This document shows, in pieces, positions 9,960 through 23,110 of a DNA stretch of 64,000 nt (within the stretch, counting starts at the first letter, position 1; each line of letters begins with the position of its first letter). Where the stretch lies: positions 15,010,001-15,074,000 of the forward strand of contig OX419762.1 in assembly GCA_948567375.1 (NCBI GenBank). The letters are read 5' to 3'. The stretch comes from Lunularia cruciata (Eukaryota > Streptophyta > Marchantiopsida > Lunulariales > Lunulariaceae). The notes under the pieces are model-generated. The model was not told where the DNA came from. It saw only the letters and a program-made list of their open reading frames with translations, and did no database searches. The position numbers and the translations under genes were made by a program.

Positions 9960-12900
9960 AGAGGAGGAGGTGGAAACCACTTCGGAAAATGAAGATCACC
10001 AGTAAATGTACCTTGCAGCCTTACTGGCTCAATAAGGAAGCAAAGAAGCGAGGGAAGGAAGAAGAATAATGCGCAAAGAGCCCGAAAGGCAACCTCTCAA
10101 CTGATTGTTGTGAATGGAATCCTAGAAGGTAATCAAGTGAGAGTATTAATAGATCCAGGAGCAACAGAGAATTTCTTGTCTCGCTCTATCGCAATAAGAT
10201 TGAGAATGGATCTAGAGAGAGATGGAAGCAAAGAAGTAGAGTTACCAAATGGGCAAACAGAGAGGATTGAATGATTACCTAGACGGGTAACCCTCTCTGT
10301 AGGAGAATATCAGGAAGCAATTGAGTGGCAAGTGATATAGTTAGCCCGTTATGATGCAATTTTAGGCATGCCATGGATGGAGCAGTACAACCCAATGGTG
10401 GATTGGAGGAAGAAAGTAGTGAGAACCTATTAATGGTCAATCATTGGGGTTAAAGAAAAATCACACAGGCAAAAACTGCCTCTATATGTCGTAGGGACAA
10501 CAACTATCTGTAAGACCGATAGATGTTTTATGGGTCTAATAAGAGAAGTCTAGAGTGCATAACTCGCTGGACAAATTCCGGAGAAATTGAAGGATGTGGT
10601 GGATGAGTTTCAAGATGTCTTTCTCGATGATCTACCCTCAGGATTACCACCTAAAAGGTGAGTAGATCACAAAATAGAGACACTTCCGGGGAGGACACCT
10701 CCTTGTAAGGCCCCATATCGCCTATCACCTCATGAGTTGGAGGAGTGTAAGACTCAAATTGAGGAGATGCTACAGAAAGGGTTCATCCAACCTAGCGTAT
10801 CACCATATGGGGCCCTTGTCTTGTTTGTGAAGAAGAAGGATGGAACAATGCGCATGTGCATTGACTATCGAGGTCTCAATCAGCAAACAGTGAAGAACAA
10901 ATACCCCTTACCTCGCATGGATGACTTGTTTGATCAACTCCATGGAGCGAGATACTTCACCAAACTGGACTTGCGGAGCGGTTACAATCAAATCCGAATT
11001 GCAGAGGAGGGTGTGTACAAAACTGCCTTTCGAACCAAGTATGGCCACTTTGTGTATCTTGTGATGCCTTTTGGCCTCACCAATGCGCCTGCCACTTTCA
11101 TGAGTCTAATGAATGACATATTTTGTCCATACTTGGATAAGTCTATTATTGTCTTCTTGGATGATATCTTAGTATATAATAGCACGATGACAGAACACAA
11201 ACAACATCTACGAGAGGTCCTCTAGATTCTAAGACAGAATCAATTGTATGCCAAAATCTCAAAGTGTGAGTTTGGCAAGTCTGAAGTAGACTACTTAGGG
11301 CATAGAGTAAGTGCAGAGAGCATTCAAGTATTGACATATAAAATAGAGGTCATTCAAAAATGGAGTGCCCCAGAAGATCAGACTCAACTTAAGAGCTTCT
11401 TGGGGTTGACGGGATTCTATTGTAGATTTGTCAAGGACTTCTCCAAGGTTGCACAACCTTTAATGGCACTACTTGGCAAGGGGAAGAAGTGGACATGGGG
11501 AACTGCACAAGAGTTGGCCTTTCAAGAATTGAAGGCCGCCTTGCTACATGCACCAATCTTGAAGTGGTATGACCCAAAACGTCCAATCAAGTTGGCTACA
11601 GATGCATCAGGCGTAGCCATAGGAGCAATCATACAACAAGAGTGGCATGACGGATGGCATCCAATTGCATATTTCTCTCAAAAGTTGTTACCGGTAGAGC
11701 GCAACTACCACACCACAGAATGAGAAGAGCTGGCCCTCATTCTAGCAACCAAGCATTTGAAGCACTACCTGGGTGAGAAGGCATTTGTAGTAGAGACAGA
11801 CCACAAACCTCTAGTCTACCTCGAGATGCAAAAGGATCTATCTCATTGCCAAATTTGGTGGGCAGAGTGGCGACAACGCTTCAACATGACAATCTTCTAC
11901 GTGGAAGGTAAGAAGCAACTTGCAGATGCATTCACCCGCATGCCAATGGCCAACAACTTGGTGGTAGAGGTTAAGATTAACCCTGAATTCTGGCAAGAGA
12001 TTCTAGCTGCTACAAAAAGTGATCCATAGATTGTTGAAGCGCAATCGTCCAAAGGCGTCACCAACACCCAAGGACTCACCTTTCAGGATGGCAAATTATG
12101 GATCCCAAATGTCCCAGAATTACGCACCACCATTCTAGCGGAATGTCATGAGTCGGCCATTGTAGCTCATGCCGGAGTGGACAAGACCTTGGATGCAGTC
12201 AAGCGCCATTACTATTGGCCCAAGATGAGCAATGACGTGATGGACTATGTGCGTAGCTACCTACTTTGTAAACAGAACAAAGCTTCTAATCAAGCTCCTG
12301 TAGGGCTCCTTCAACCTCTCCCCACTCCTACCCAACGTTGGGAACAAGTGAGTATGGATCTCGTCTATGAATTACCCAAGACCACCTCAGGGTTTGACTC
12401 CATTGTGGTCTTTGTAGACTGGCTCAACAAAATGATTCATGTACGCCCTACCACCAAGGAGGTGACCGCTCTACAACTAGCTCAACTATACTTAGATGCA
12501 ATCTTTGCTCACCATGGCTTGTCTAGAGTACTCATCACCGATTGAGGTATCCAATTCACCAGTTTGTTTTGGCAAACATTCTTTGGTTTCTTCAAAACCA
12601 AGTTGGCCATGTCCACAGCTTACCACCCACAAATAGATGGCCAAACAGAGCGGGCTAATCGCACGATTGAAGACATGTTACGCGGCTTCACCTTAAAAGA
12701 GCAAGAGAGGTGAGACACCCTATTACCGTTGGTGGAATTTGCTTACAACAATTCATTGAATGCATCCACTCAAGTCACTCCATTCTTCCTCATGTATGGT
12801 GAGCATCCCTTCACACCTTCTAGCTTGATGAAGATCCGTCCAGTGACTACCAAGGTTGATGCAATCAACACATTTGTTTCTAGAATCCAACAAGGTGTGG

Positions 12901-13430
12901 AGAGCGCTAAGCACAGGTTACAGATTGTGCAAAATCGACAAAAGCAGTATGCTGATGCACACCGGAGGCACATGGAGTTCAATGTTGGGAATCAAGTGTG
13001 GCTATCAACAACCAACCTCACATTAGTTGGATCTCGTAAGCTCAGACCTTGTTTTATTGGGCCTTTCTCGATTCTTCGTCGCATCGGCGGTGTGGCCTAT
13101 CACCTTGAGCTACCACCACACATGAAGATCCATCCAGTGTTCCATGTCTCCCTACTACGTAGATATGGTCCCCGATCAGGCCAAGGTCCTTCCACACAGG
13201 ACATTCGACCTTATCCGACACTCATTGATGGCACAGAGGAATATGAAGTGGAGCGGATTCTCCAAAAGTGCATGCGTGGTACTCGCCATCCGCGGGTGGA
13301 ATATCTAGTACAATGGAAAAATTACCCCCTCTATGAAGCAACCTAGGAACCCGCTGCCAATTTGGCACATGCACCGGTGTTGGTGCAAGCATTTGAGCAA
13401 CAATTGCACAACGAGGACGTTGCGTCTTAA
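9960..13430 (+). pseudogene. Family B copy 2 pol with chromodomain, several stops
   Basis: The domains in order are aspartic protease (VLIDPGATENFLS, active Asp about 10151), reverse transcriptase ([18 protein letters not shown] intact at 11154-11165), RNase H (TDAS at 11598-11609), integrase (zinc-finger region about 12140-12290, MDLV, ITD and QTERANR of the D,D,E core) and a chromodomain (EYEVERIL to WKNYPLYEAT, about 13236-13345). The frame ends at TAA 13428-13430, touching the polypurine tract. Stops include positions near 11223, 11721, 12027, 12543, 12711 and 13345; several are TGG or CAG codons changed to TAG or TGA. Chromodomains in such elements direct insertion toward marked chromatin. 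The copy cannot supply its own enzymes. Confidence 0.9.
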
Positions 13431-13443
13431 AAGGAGGGAGGTC
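13431..13443 (+). other. Polypurine tract, family B copy 2
   Basis: AAGGAGGGAGGTC lies directly between the pol stop and the 3' LTR. It primes plus-strand DNA synthesis. The same tract is at 39934-39946 (reverse) in copy 3. Confidence 0.9.
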
Positions 13444-14184
13444 TATAATACCAAGGGGTAGCCATATGATCTAGATGTGAAATTGGTTTGGTAACATCTA
13501 GAATGATATTATACATGATGGTCAAAATAGATCAGATAGAAGTATCACCAAAAGAGTACTTCTACAAATAGGGCCGAAACCAAAATAGACTTGAGAACCT
13601 TAGAACCAATAGCTAAACATATGATTTAAAGGTGAGAATTGGTTTGGTAACATCTGGAAGGATGTTACACATGATGGACTAAACAGATCAGAAAGAGGTA
13701 TCACCAAAAGGGGACTTCTACTAATAGAGTAGGAATCAAAATATGCCTAAAATCTTTGAAGGCAATTTCGGAGGCCTAAACGGATGAATTAGGCCTCAAA
13801 AATATGCAGACCCCCCCCCCTCAAAGCAGAGTTTAGGCTAGCCTTCCCTCCCCCTGCTTTGTCTTGTCGAGAGCTTTCCAACGGTACCTTACTCACGTGT
13901 TTCTGAGATTCCTACAAGAAGATTCCCTAAAAGATTCCCTCCGGTCAAAGCTTGTTTGACCAACCAGATAGGACCTAGACCAGACAGGTCACCCATCCAA
14001 GTAAGTAATCCAAGTGTGGAGCTTGCTGACATGTCACCTATCTGTGTCCCTAATCCTATGGTGGAGCTTCCTTGGAGGAGGTCCTCTTTGTCTATATAAT
14101 AGAGAGAAGGTGCTCCCTTGGGGCATCGAATGTTTGAGTGTGCAATCTGTGTTTTCTATCTTCTCTTGTCCTCGGAGTATTACA
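13444..14184 (+). repeat. 3' LTR of family B copy 2 (741 bp)
   Basis: It aligns along its length with the 5' LTR at 7581-8313 and ends GGAGTATTACA. The first dinucleotide is TA rather than TG. The homopolymer run is ten C at 13811-13820. A CACGTG-like core (TCACGTGT, near 13893) occurs here but not in the 5' LTR. Confidence 0.92.
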
Positions 14185-15853
14185 ACCATTTGGTACTTTG
14201 ATTTGAGCTAATTGTTGCAAAGCAAAGATATAGAAACTTGTGTATTCTTGGTACATTGTTTAGTGCACATCCTACGTTGGCACAATATCATCATGAAGTG
14301 CAATTGTATAAATCTGATCCTCTATCATCATACAAATTGGGACTGCCATTCCTTCACCAGGATATCTCAAATTCAAAAGATAACCAATTCCATGAGCAGA
14401 TCCATACATAAATTGGAATAGTAATTGATTCAATTTCAATAGATATAATCTCTCATTGGTGGTTATCACTTGTAAACCGTTCAACTCATCAACCAACTTC
14501 TTGGTAAACATTCAAAATACTTACTGATAGGTACATTCTCAGATTGACAGAATTGAATGATAGCATTGAGAGGGTCAAGAATGGCAATGCTCTTCTGCAA
14601 GAGTGGGACAAAATCATCATAGTAGACAACTTCTTGGATCACCATCTTGGCCTCTTGTTGTTACCGTTTCCATTTATGACATCATAGGAGTTGACTAGAG
14701 AATGTATTACCTTCTCGGCTGCAAGCAGCAAAGCAAAGCAACATTGTAGAGTGCCCACGTGTGGGAGTTAGAGTGACAAGATTTCTAAGCTTCATGACTT
14801 TGAGTGTTTTTTGCAGTTGGGCTTTTTGTGCATGACGATTGTGAAAGAATTTCACAACATTTGAAGAGCAAACTTTAGTAAATGCTCATATGGGTACTCA
14901 TTTGGATAATCACGTATTTCTTGACACCACTTTGCTTTGTTGCAACAAAGATTTTCTTAGCAAACAGATAAAAATACTTGGAAAGGGTGATGCTTCTGCA
15001 ACATCACCCAAGCAGCCTTATTAATTGAAGTGTTTTGCATGACACATTCAGAGATATTGTCAGGAAAATTTTGATAACCCGAGTCATGTCCTTAAATAGG
15101 AACTCGGAATTGTGTCCTTGTTCACAAGTATTACTGATTCAAGAAACAGGTTAGTGGTTGGTGAAACCAGCATGTAGTTGATCACTGGTTTGTTTTTCAC
15201 GTTTGACCAACCATAACTTGTTAGACAATGAAATTTATTTTATGAAAGAAACATTTCAACCTTCCCCTTGACTTTAAGGTAGCATATATCTAGTAGCTTA
15301 CCAGCCATGTCCTTGCTTGAATGTAACTTCGCATATGGACGCAGCAGTTTCAGAGCAACTTCTAGATACTGCTCTTTGATGCAAACTAAAGCTGAAGTGG
15401 TCATGTAGTAGTGCATGGCTATATGTTCTTGAAACTGAGTGCAACTCTTTCTTGGACAACCAAATGAATGCATGTTGCTCTGCTGCATGTGACCACTAAT
15501 TGCAGAGCTGCAACTTGTTGTAGTGGATTTCTTCAAGCCTTGCATCACAAGCAAGTCAGGAAATTCCAAAGTTGGTGACCCTTCATATACTTCTTGAACT
15601 TGTCACTACTGAGATGCCTCTTGACCATCTTACTCTTCTTGTGGTGAAGGACAACACCAAGGCAATGTTTACGTCAAGATTTCTGCCTAGAATTGGGATC
15701 TGGTCCAGAAGACAACATAGACCATGCAGCAGCAAGATCTCGACCTCGTTTCTTGGTTTCAGGTGCGACTTATTTCTCCACCTCAATGACTTCCTGTGGT
15801 GAACTCGACGCCGCTTCTCCATCGGTAACTATAAATTGCACTTTGCCAGACAT
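14185..15853 (-). pseudogene. hAT (DUF659-type) transposase relic, N-terminal and central parts
   Basis: Read on the minus strand from ATG at 15853. A BED-like zinc finger block (GVVLHHKKSKMVKRHLSS, about 15610-15680) is followed by the ALKLLRPYAKLHSSKDMAG block, then a DUF659 segment with YGWSNVKNKPVINYMLVSP (about 15140-15220; families have DGWSN, here Asp is Tyr). Next come KWCQEIRDYPNEYPYEHLL, ILDPLNAIIQFCQ and AHGIGYLLNLRYPGEGM (about 14330-14400), typical of hAT proteins with this domain. Stops and frameshifts break it in several places. The C-terminal domain continues at 7580-7248 beyond the inserted chromovirus. No terminal inverted repeats were identified, so it may have been a transposon or a domesticated gene. 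Confidence 0.75.
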
Positions 15854-18800
15854 CTTCAACATCAAAGTAGATCAGACATTGGCGACTTGCAGACCCTCTG
15901 CTTTATTCGGTGGAGAACTCAAGTGAAAAATCAAGGATTGAATGTTCTCATGCCACTCTTATGATTATGAGAGCAGTTTGAATTGTGTACTCAGTTTTTA
16001 ATCCCTTGTTATCAGTTGTTGAAGAAAGTTCAAGAAACATAGTCTAACAAACTCTTGCATGACCGCCGCATTGTTCTGACTGTACGCAGTTCTTGAAGTC
16101 CATAAATAACCTTGGTCCATTCATAGAGAAAACCAAAAACCGTTATATGAAGAAGGTGGTTTTTTTTTTAACCATTTGCAAAAAACCATGGAGTGCCCAG
16201 CGCTGATCATTCTTGGTGATCCCTTTCAGTTCCTGAAGCAGATAATCTCTTTCTGGTAGTTACCGTAGCAGATTGTGGACAAAAACAATACGTATCCGAA
16301 CCAAGCTGAAATCTGGGTCCTGTCTTATGCTTATTCCCCGATACGCGCAGTGCAGGCAAAAACATGAACTCCATAAACCTGGTGTGTAGCCAGAAGACAC
16401 TACCGCGGAACACCCCGGCCTGTTCACGCAGCTGGAGATTTAACACTCTAGCTAGACTGAAGCGATGTTCGGGTCAGATTAAAACGAAGTCTTTCCCGGC
16501 GCTCCACCATTGATTCCCTCCAACCGATCTCACACTCACTTCTCTATCAGGTTTGCCAATAGTTTTTGCGGATAGTCACTTTTCTCGTGGAGCCTCTGTA
16601 GATTCCAGAATCCAAATCCTCTGTTAATCTTATCCATGTTAAGGGATATCAAACAGTTAGGAATGTACTATTTTTAGGGGAGGGTCTCTGCCCACGAGTA
16701 CTTTATTTCAAATGCTCCTATCAGTTCCAATTGAAAGGACCCATTTTCCAAATGATAATTATTCTGATAATACAAAGTGTCTCTTACAAAATCTTGTTGT
16801 GGTTATCCTTTTCATTAATATTTTTCACATAATACTAGAGTACTCTCGTTGCTGGATCCAGTTACATTCCAGTTATGTCTGGGGATGCAAATTCTCGACA
16901 ATGTAGAAACTTTCTTGTTGATATATCTGGTTTATTTTAAAACCGTTGCAATGATACTCTGACAATTAGGCCGGGCCGGGTTGAGATATCACTTACTTAT
17001 GATAGAAAACGGCATAATATATAACTTGCAGAGGTCCTATGACTCCATTAGTTGCAAAAGATATAAATAACGATAAGAAAGACCTCGTACCCAATAACTA
17101 ATTAATTGGGTCATCAGATAGGTAAGTATAGGAGACTATAGCTAAAATGATATTTTAGTTGATCCAAGCATCATTTTCCTACCTTGGTCTACAAAGCGAG
17201 TTAAGTAAATATCGATTCCATAGATAGCAAGTTGGATGTCTTCTCAATAATGGTGCAAAAGGATGTAAAAGTATTATATATTGAATAAAACAAATCCGAA
17301 GATATAGTGCATAAGGTGATATAACCAAGATAACTTTAGACATGTGATGTAAACAAGGATTACTTGATTTGTTGGATATGTGGTTGGGGAAAAGGCCCAA
17401 GAGAATGAAGTGAACATGCAAAATCTCTTCATTTAGAAGAGTGCAGGGACTCTTCCATTGGGATTCTTTTGGGTTTCGGTTTGTATATTTGGTCCAATCT
17501 TTTGGGCTTTAATACTTGAGAAAATATTCTATATAAAATGATCAACAAAGATAATTCGTACTGAACGAACAATAGACTGAATGTATATAATTAAACTGAA
17601 GTTTTCATTTCATTATTGTTTATCCACAATCCGGGTACTAAAGACATGAACCTTGAAAACAATATGACCACTTTTAAATTGAAACATAAAAATGATAAGG
17701 TACTATTTTTAGGATTCCTCCTCGATATCCTATATTTATAAAGCTGTCAAAATGAAATCATATACTTATAAAAAATGGTAGTATTCACTATTATATTTTT
17801 TAGATCATAAATTAAAGAGCATATCTCAAGTGGTGATATTAGGGAAGATGCAATATCACATAGCGTCACCATCGTGAATAACTGGTGAGAAATAACCGGT
17901 GTGATGTAAAAGTTCTCATTATATATCTTTAATAACTAAAGAAGAAGTGTTTTATTTCTATTTTGTAATGTCTTCTTTGAGGATGTCAACCAAAATTTAA
18001 GTACATCTCCCGAATATCTCAAAGTTGTACAGACAATCTCTACTAAATACATAAACTTACATTTCAAATGTTCATTTTATAATATCTTAGAGATATATTA
18101 AAATTCTACATTTTATATATTATAAAGTAAGCGTAATGGAATTTAGCTGATATAATAACACAAATAACTTAAATAATACTTTTAAAATATTTTGGCATTA
18201 GAGAGTTAGCTTGAGAATCAGGGCTTTTAATTTAAGAATGAATATATTTATTTTGTCATTTTATTTATCAAGTACCATGTATCTTCTTAGCATGCAAAAT
18301 AATTGTGTCTTTTACACTCTATACATCTTATATAGAAGCAAACTTTGAAGAAAATATAATATTTGCTAGCTTCCTTGGATCCAGATTAAATGAGAGATTT
18401 ATCTCTCATCATGTCTAAAATTTAATTGTTCTAATTCTGAAATAAGGATAATGAGGAAAATCTGAATTGTTGGTAATGTATCATGTTAGTGATGTTGCTC
18501 CTTATTCAAAAAAATTTAATAAATTATTTCTCCTTTTTAAAATAATTTTGATAATCTTTCTCCTTAGATAATAAACCTTTTATAGTTTATTCCTTAAGAA
18601 TGTACTAATTGGGAAAATTTTAGAAACAACATAAAAAAATTCCAAATAATTTATATCAAAAATATCAAGTTTTTTTAATCGAATCAAGTATTTTATTTTA
18701 GTAGAAGATGAATATTTTCCTAATTCATGAAAGATCAAATAGATATAAGTATACATTTGATTATTATTGACTATCTATCAACAATAGAAATTTGATTCAA

Positions 18801-19295
18801 AACTTACATGTTACATGAAAGCTAAACAAGATGTTAAAAAGACTATATGGTGATATATATCTATGTTTTAAGATTTTATCTTAATAAATTATATCCACAA
18901 GGTATGAGATTAGTAATTATGTGTTTTTATGGTAATATAATGATTATTTATCTAATATAGTGATTATTTATATATTTGAATATAAATATGAATAAATTCA
19001 TTCATTTATTCATCCATTATATATATGATTTAAATAATTAATATAATATTCTATTCTATTCTATTAAACCAGTCTAACCTAAAAATTTGGGGAATTTTCC
19101 AAATAATTTATTTTAGAAATAAGTATTCTCCAAAATGCTCCATTTTCAATTTAAAATTTCACTTCCACACTTTGTTCTTTTCTATGCACTTGTTCCTTTC
19201 ATGATGAAGAATCCAACAATTCACCATTACAAAGTAGAACTAAATTTAGTTCACATCATCTCACAACATGTGAACATGAATCCAAGCACTCTGCA
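15854..19295. other. No gene recognised; AT-rich intergenic stretch
   Basis: 15854-16640 is less AT-rich and contains CpG; an open frame of 79 codons at 16207-16446 (minus) has no recognised motif and is probably chance. 16640-19295 becomes strongly AT-rich, with many A/T runs, no long ORF and no recognised repeat. It could be old decayed repeat or matrix-attachment type DNA; nothing here decides that. Confidence 0.4.
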
Positions 19296-19299
19296 AGGT

Positions 19300-19439
19300 T
19301 AAGCTAGGCATTCATGCTGCTCTATGTGATGATTTTGCAAAGATATTATTGTGGAACCTCTCCGTGAGTTAAATCTGCCAGATTAAGCTAGGCATTCATG
19401 TTGCTCTTTGTGATGATTTGGTAAAGATATTATTGTGGT
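19300..19439. repeat. Direct repeat of about 57 bp, two copies
   Basis: TTAAGCTAGGCATTCATG begins copies at about 19300 and 19383. The copies share about 57 bp with a handful of mismatches and a period of about 83 bp. No function is evident. Confidence 0.8.
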
Positions 19440-19562
19440 AGAAGTTGTTTAGTGAGGAGAGGATTCTAGTAATAACTTTGGTTGCATGGGGAATTTTGGA
19501 GAGTACTTTTTTAAATAGGGTATTTTGCAAAATTCCCCTAAAAACTTTATTAACTACTACCT

Positions 19563-20250
19563 TGCATATATACATTACTACACAACATACATTGATGTCA
19601 ACATCCTACCCTATAGAAGCACAACTCACACATAAGTCATACATGAATTCTGAAGTGCCACATTAATCAATTCACTCTTCCACTCGAATCGTACCCAAAT
19701 CAGATATGTACTCAATCTTCCACTCAATAAACTACCAACAATCAAGCACTAATTATAATCAAGCCACAACCACCATAGCTAAGAGAATCTAGGTGATGCT
19801 CACCACTCCTATCTACCATATCCAAGAAGTTGAAGGCTCAATATCAAAGGAGTGAGCTCTTTGGAGTTGCACTTCAAAAGTATACCCATTTACTCAGCCT
19901 AGGTCTCCAAACCTAATAGCGCCATTAATGGTGCAAATGGTGCAATTGATGGTGGGTCTCATTATGTGATCAGTAGCTCTAACATGAAATATGGCTGCCA
20001 TCAAGTAGTCCATGAGCATCTATGAATGCCAACACTACTACTCCAACATCCAAGCACACTAGCTTTGGTGCTACAAATGTCATGACAATTGTTGTGCATA
20101 TATACATGCTACACAATATACATCAATATCAACATCATACACTTAAGAAGCACAACTCACACAATATACATTGATGTCAACATCATACACTATAGAAGCA
20201 TAACTCACACGTAAGTCATACATGAACTCTAAAGTGCCACAATTTGCACC
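19563..20250. repeat. Dispersed short repeats near the left end of element D
   Basis: A segment of about 100 bp (19563-19662, with ACATTGATGTCAACATC and GAAGCACAACTCACAC) recurs at about 20096-20160 and again at 20161-20245. In addition, about 70 bp at 19667-19735 (AATCAATTCACTCTTCCACT) recurs in the same orientation at 46852-46920. The latter may be relics of the two LTR ends of element D. Confidence 0.6.
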
Positions 20251-20757
20251 CTAGTTGGCGATTAGGTCCCTCTAACTCTAGATAGTCATCTACTCCAAAT
20301 ATGTGATATGCCTTATGGTGGGCCATGATTAGGAGCCTGAGTGCTATTGAGCACTATTGTTAGTTGCATGTATGTAAGAGCCACATAACATACACTACAA
20401 ACTTACACGTATAAGTACAAAGCTTGAGTCCATAGTGCTATTAATGTTTGGGAGGTGGTGAGGCATACAATTGCACACATGATCCTTCCAAAGAACACCA
20501 TCATGTCCTTCTAATATGAAGACTCTAGAAGGCAAAACCATATGCACTCTGAAGATAGTGTGGCTTGTAGTAAAATCAAGTATCATTGGTGTAGTTTGTT
20601 ATGGACATACATAATCATTTGGATGAAATCAATGGATCAAGGGTTTATAACTTCCTTGAATAGTAAAATAACATTAAATATCCTTATGTTGAGAAATTAC
20701 TAAGTTCTCAAAGGCCATTGACATCACTCTTCAAAAGATCTATGCCCATTGAGAACA

Positions 20758-20796
20758 TGGACTTGGATGATCCATTGTTTGGATCATCCAAGTCCA
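20758..20796. repeat. Perfect 16-bp hairpin, 7-nt loop
   Basis: GGACTTGGATGATCC (20759-20773) is followed by ATTGTTT and its exact reverse complement (20781-20795); one more T-A pair extends the stem. No T-run follows, so it is not a Pol III terminator. Confidence 0.9.
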
Positions 20797-20879
20797 ATAC
20801 TACACTAGCATCACGACAAAAAACTATAGGTAAATCTAGATCTTATCCATAGAGTAAAAAGTAAGGAGAGAAGAATGCT

Positions 20880-21480
20880 AAGGAGGCCTGCCAGTTGAAT
20901 TGATAACCCATGGCCAACCAAGGTAATTGGAGATCCCAATCTCTCAAGTGGCCTCTTTGTAAACCACCCTTACGTAATCCTTTCTTCACAATCTGAACCC
21001 AATCTTTTTGCTAAGCCATTTGTCCCAAGGTGATCTTGAGAGGTAGTATAATGATCAATCAAGGCCTTGTCATAGAAGACTTAAAATTCTCCCAAGAACT
21101 CTATACCTTAATCAGTCAAAACCTTAGCTCCAAAATGACTAAGAATTAGATCCAAAAATGAGTAAGCCATCCCTTCAGTAGACTTTTCAACAAGTGTCAC
21201 CAACTCAATCTACTTAGAAAAGTGTTATACCATAACCAAAACATACCGTTGATATCTCACATTCAATGGTAAAGCTCTAGCAAAGTCAAAACTCGAATGG
21301 TAACCCAATCCCATGATAGGTAATGGGTGTAACTATGGTGTAGGACCATCGATCTAACTTGGTCACAAACCACACATTTTGTAGCAAATAGTTGTACTTT
21401 GATCTACATACCACATTGATAATAATGATTCTAGAATTAGCTATATGTATGCTTTACCTAAAAATGTCCTAGCTTCTCAT
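20880..21480 (-). pseudogene. Element D integrase core, decayed
   Basis: Minus-strand fragments read VLTD, a stop, then GIEFLGEF (about 21090-21125), and DHYTTSQDHLGTNGLAKR (about 21010-21065). They correspond to the second Asp and the Glu-bearing region (usually NGLAER) of a retroviral-type integrase; Glu is replaced by Lys here. Upstream, YVLVMVHFSK-like residues match the start of the core. The segment is full of stops. It belongs to the same old gypsy element as the RT at 22483-23000. Confidence 0.65.
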
Positions 21481-22482
21481 AAGCATGACATACCAACTAT
21501 GGTGTCTAAGATGGAAATTATATTACTTGCATTCTACCATCCTCCCATATACAAAGCACATATCTGCCTTCCAATCTAAACTGCTTGGCTCATTGAAGGA
21601 CACGGTCTCTCTCCTTGGCCCCAATTATGCCATCCATAACACTAGTGCAAAGATAATCCATCACTAAGACATCATCATAAATGTCTCATTGATCTATATT
21701 AATATCTCTACCCTTTGGATTTGTGACCTCAACAACTCCTCTATATGTGCTGATAGAGATACCATCAAGGCCTCATAAAATATACATAGAAAGGTAGATT
21801 CATGTCAACTTGGCACCATCTCCACATCTTTCTCACCAAGCTAACTTGGTTCAATATGATCCTATTGGCAAGGAGATAAGTTTATACTCTACCTATTTGC
21901 ATCATGATTCACCACTCTAGGTCTATAAATAACTATGAAATCATACTCTTTTAAAATCAGATCCCATTGTGCAAGCTTCTCTAAAGCTTGTTGGACTTCA
22001 TCAACCACTTCAATGGTTGATAATCAATGATAAGAGTAAGGTAATTAACAAATAGGAAACATTGGAAATGTGCTACTGCTCATACTACTACCAAGCACTC
22101 TCCCTCATGAATTATACTTTGCCTCCATTGAATTATTGGAGCAACTAGCATAGGCTACCATAAACTCCTTCTCCTCATCATCCTATTGGATGAATATTAC
22201 TCCAATCTCCAACGTACTGCAACAAGTATGAACTTGGAATGATTATCCTCTAATTGGTCTCCTAATTATAGAGGAAAATGTCAACATCTCCTTGAGTTCT
22301 ATAAAATCTCTCTACTACTCATGTTCCCAGCACCACTCATATGTAAGCTTGGTCAAGGCATTGGCAATGGCACTAAATCCTCTAAAATTTTGGCAATAGA
22401 AGTTCACCAATCCAAGGAATGCTTGCACTCTACCCACATTTGGAGGCCAAGGAAGATGTACAATAGCCTCCACCGTGGTTTG

Positions 22483-23110
22483 CTAAATACCAAAATCTTT
22501 AGGGTAGATAGTCTGACCCAAATAATCAACTTTCTTGTGGAGGAATCTACACTTCCCAAGATATAATTTGAGTCCATGAGATCTCAAGCTCCCAAACACC
22601 TCCAACAAATGTCTCTCATGCTCCTCCATAGTAGTGCTATAGACCAAAATGTCATCAATATAGCACCAAGCAAATTCCAAACCTACAAGGAACATATCCA
22701 TGATCCTTTGGAACTTGGTATGAGCATTCTTCAACCCAAAAGATAAGAACCTCCATTGATATAATACATTCGTGCCATGAGGATCAATAGCCCAAAATGT
22801 TATCTTGGACTTGTCCTCTTCCTTAAATTGAAACTGATGATATCTTGCTCAAATATCCAAAGTACTAAAGACCTTTGCATGCCCAATCACATTAAAGATC
22901 TTTTTTGATGTAAGCATGGCATACCAATCAGCCCTAGTCTAGTGATTGATAGGATGGTAATCTCCAAATATCTATTTATCTGTGTAGTTACCATGCATAT
23001 CCTCCTTGGCTCGCATAATTGTAGCTGAAGCATACTCTCCACCAAACTAGCCTCAAAAAGGTCTCTACTCCGGCTTTGAATTAATACTCTCTCCATGTCA
23101 TTATATCTAT
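22483..23110 (-). pseudogene. Element D reverse transcriptase, decayed
   Basis: Minus-strand blocks in order are INH.TRADWYAML, AKVFSTLDI, ARYHQFQFKEEDKSKITFW, SFGLKNAHTKFQRIMD, YIDDILVYS (catalytic YIDD at 22651-22662), HGLKLYLGKCRF and VDYLGQTIYP. This is a standard Ty3/gypsy RT order. The catalytic Asp pair survives, but stops (for example after STLDI) and a shift interrupt the frame. The lineage differs in sequence from A, B and C. Confidence 0.8.

Larger units (their letters stand above)
7581..14184 (+). mobile_element. Family B chromovirus copy 2, full length (6604 bp)
   Basis: Complete LTR structure: 5' LTR 7581-8313, tRNA-iMet primer site 8315-8326, leader ORF 8679-8882, gag 8916-9959, pol 9960-13430 with a C-terminal chromodomain, polypurine tract 13431-13443 and 3' LTR 13444-14184. 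The flanks are GCCAT (7576-7580) and ACCAT (14185-14189), a 5-bp target duplication with one G/A change. The LTRs differ at roughly 5 percent of positions by eye. Many stops in gag and pol make it non-autonomous. It inserted in a hAT transposase gene relic, whose halves flank it. Confidence 0.93.

Noticed and set aside
10151-10162. Protease active site DPG instead of DSG or DTG in family B, suspected inactivation
   Set aside because: The copies are consistent with an ancestral DPG, a variant also common in intact plant chromoviruses, so it is not a defect.
16207-16446. 79-codon ORF in a CpG-containing stretch
   Set aside because: No motif, no neighbour supporting a gene; kept only as a note.
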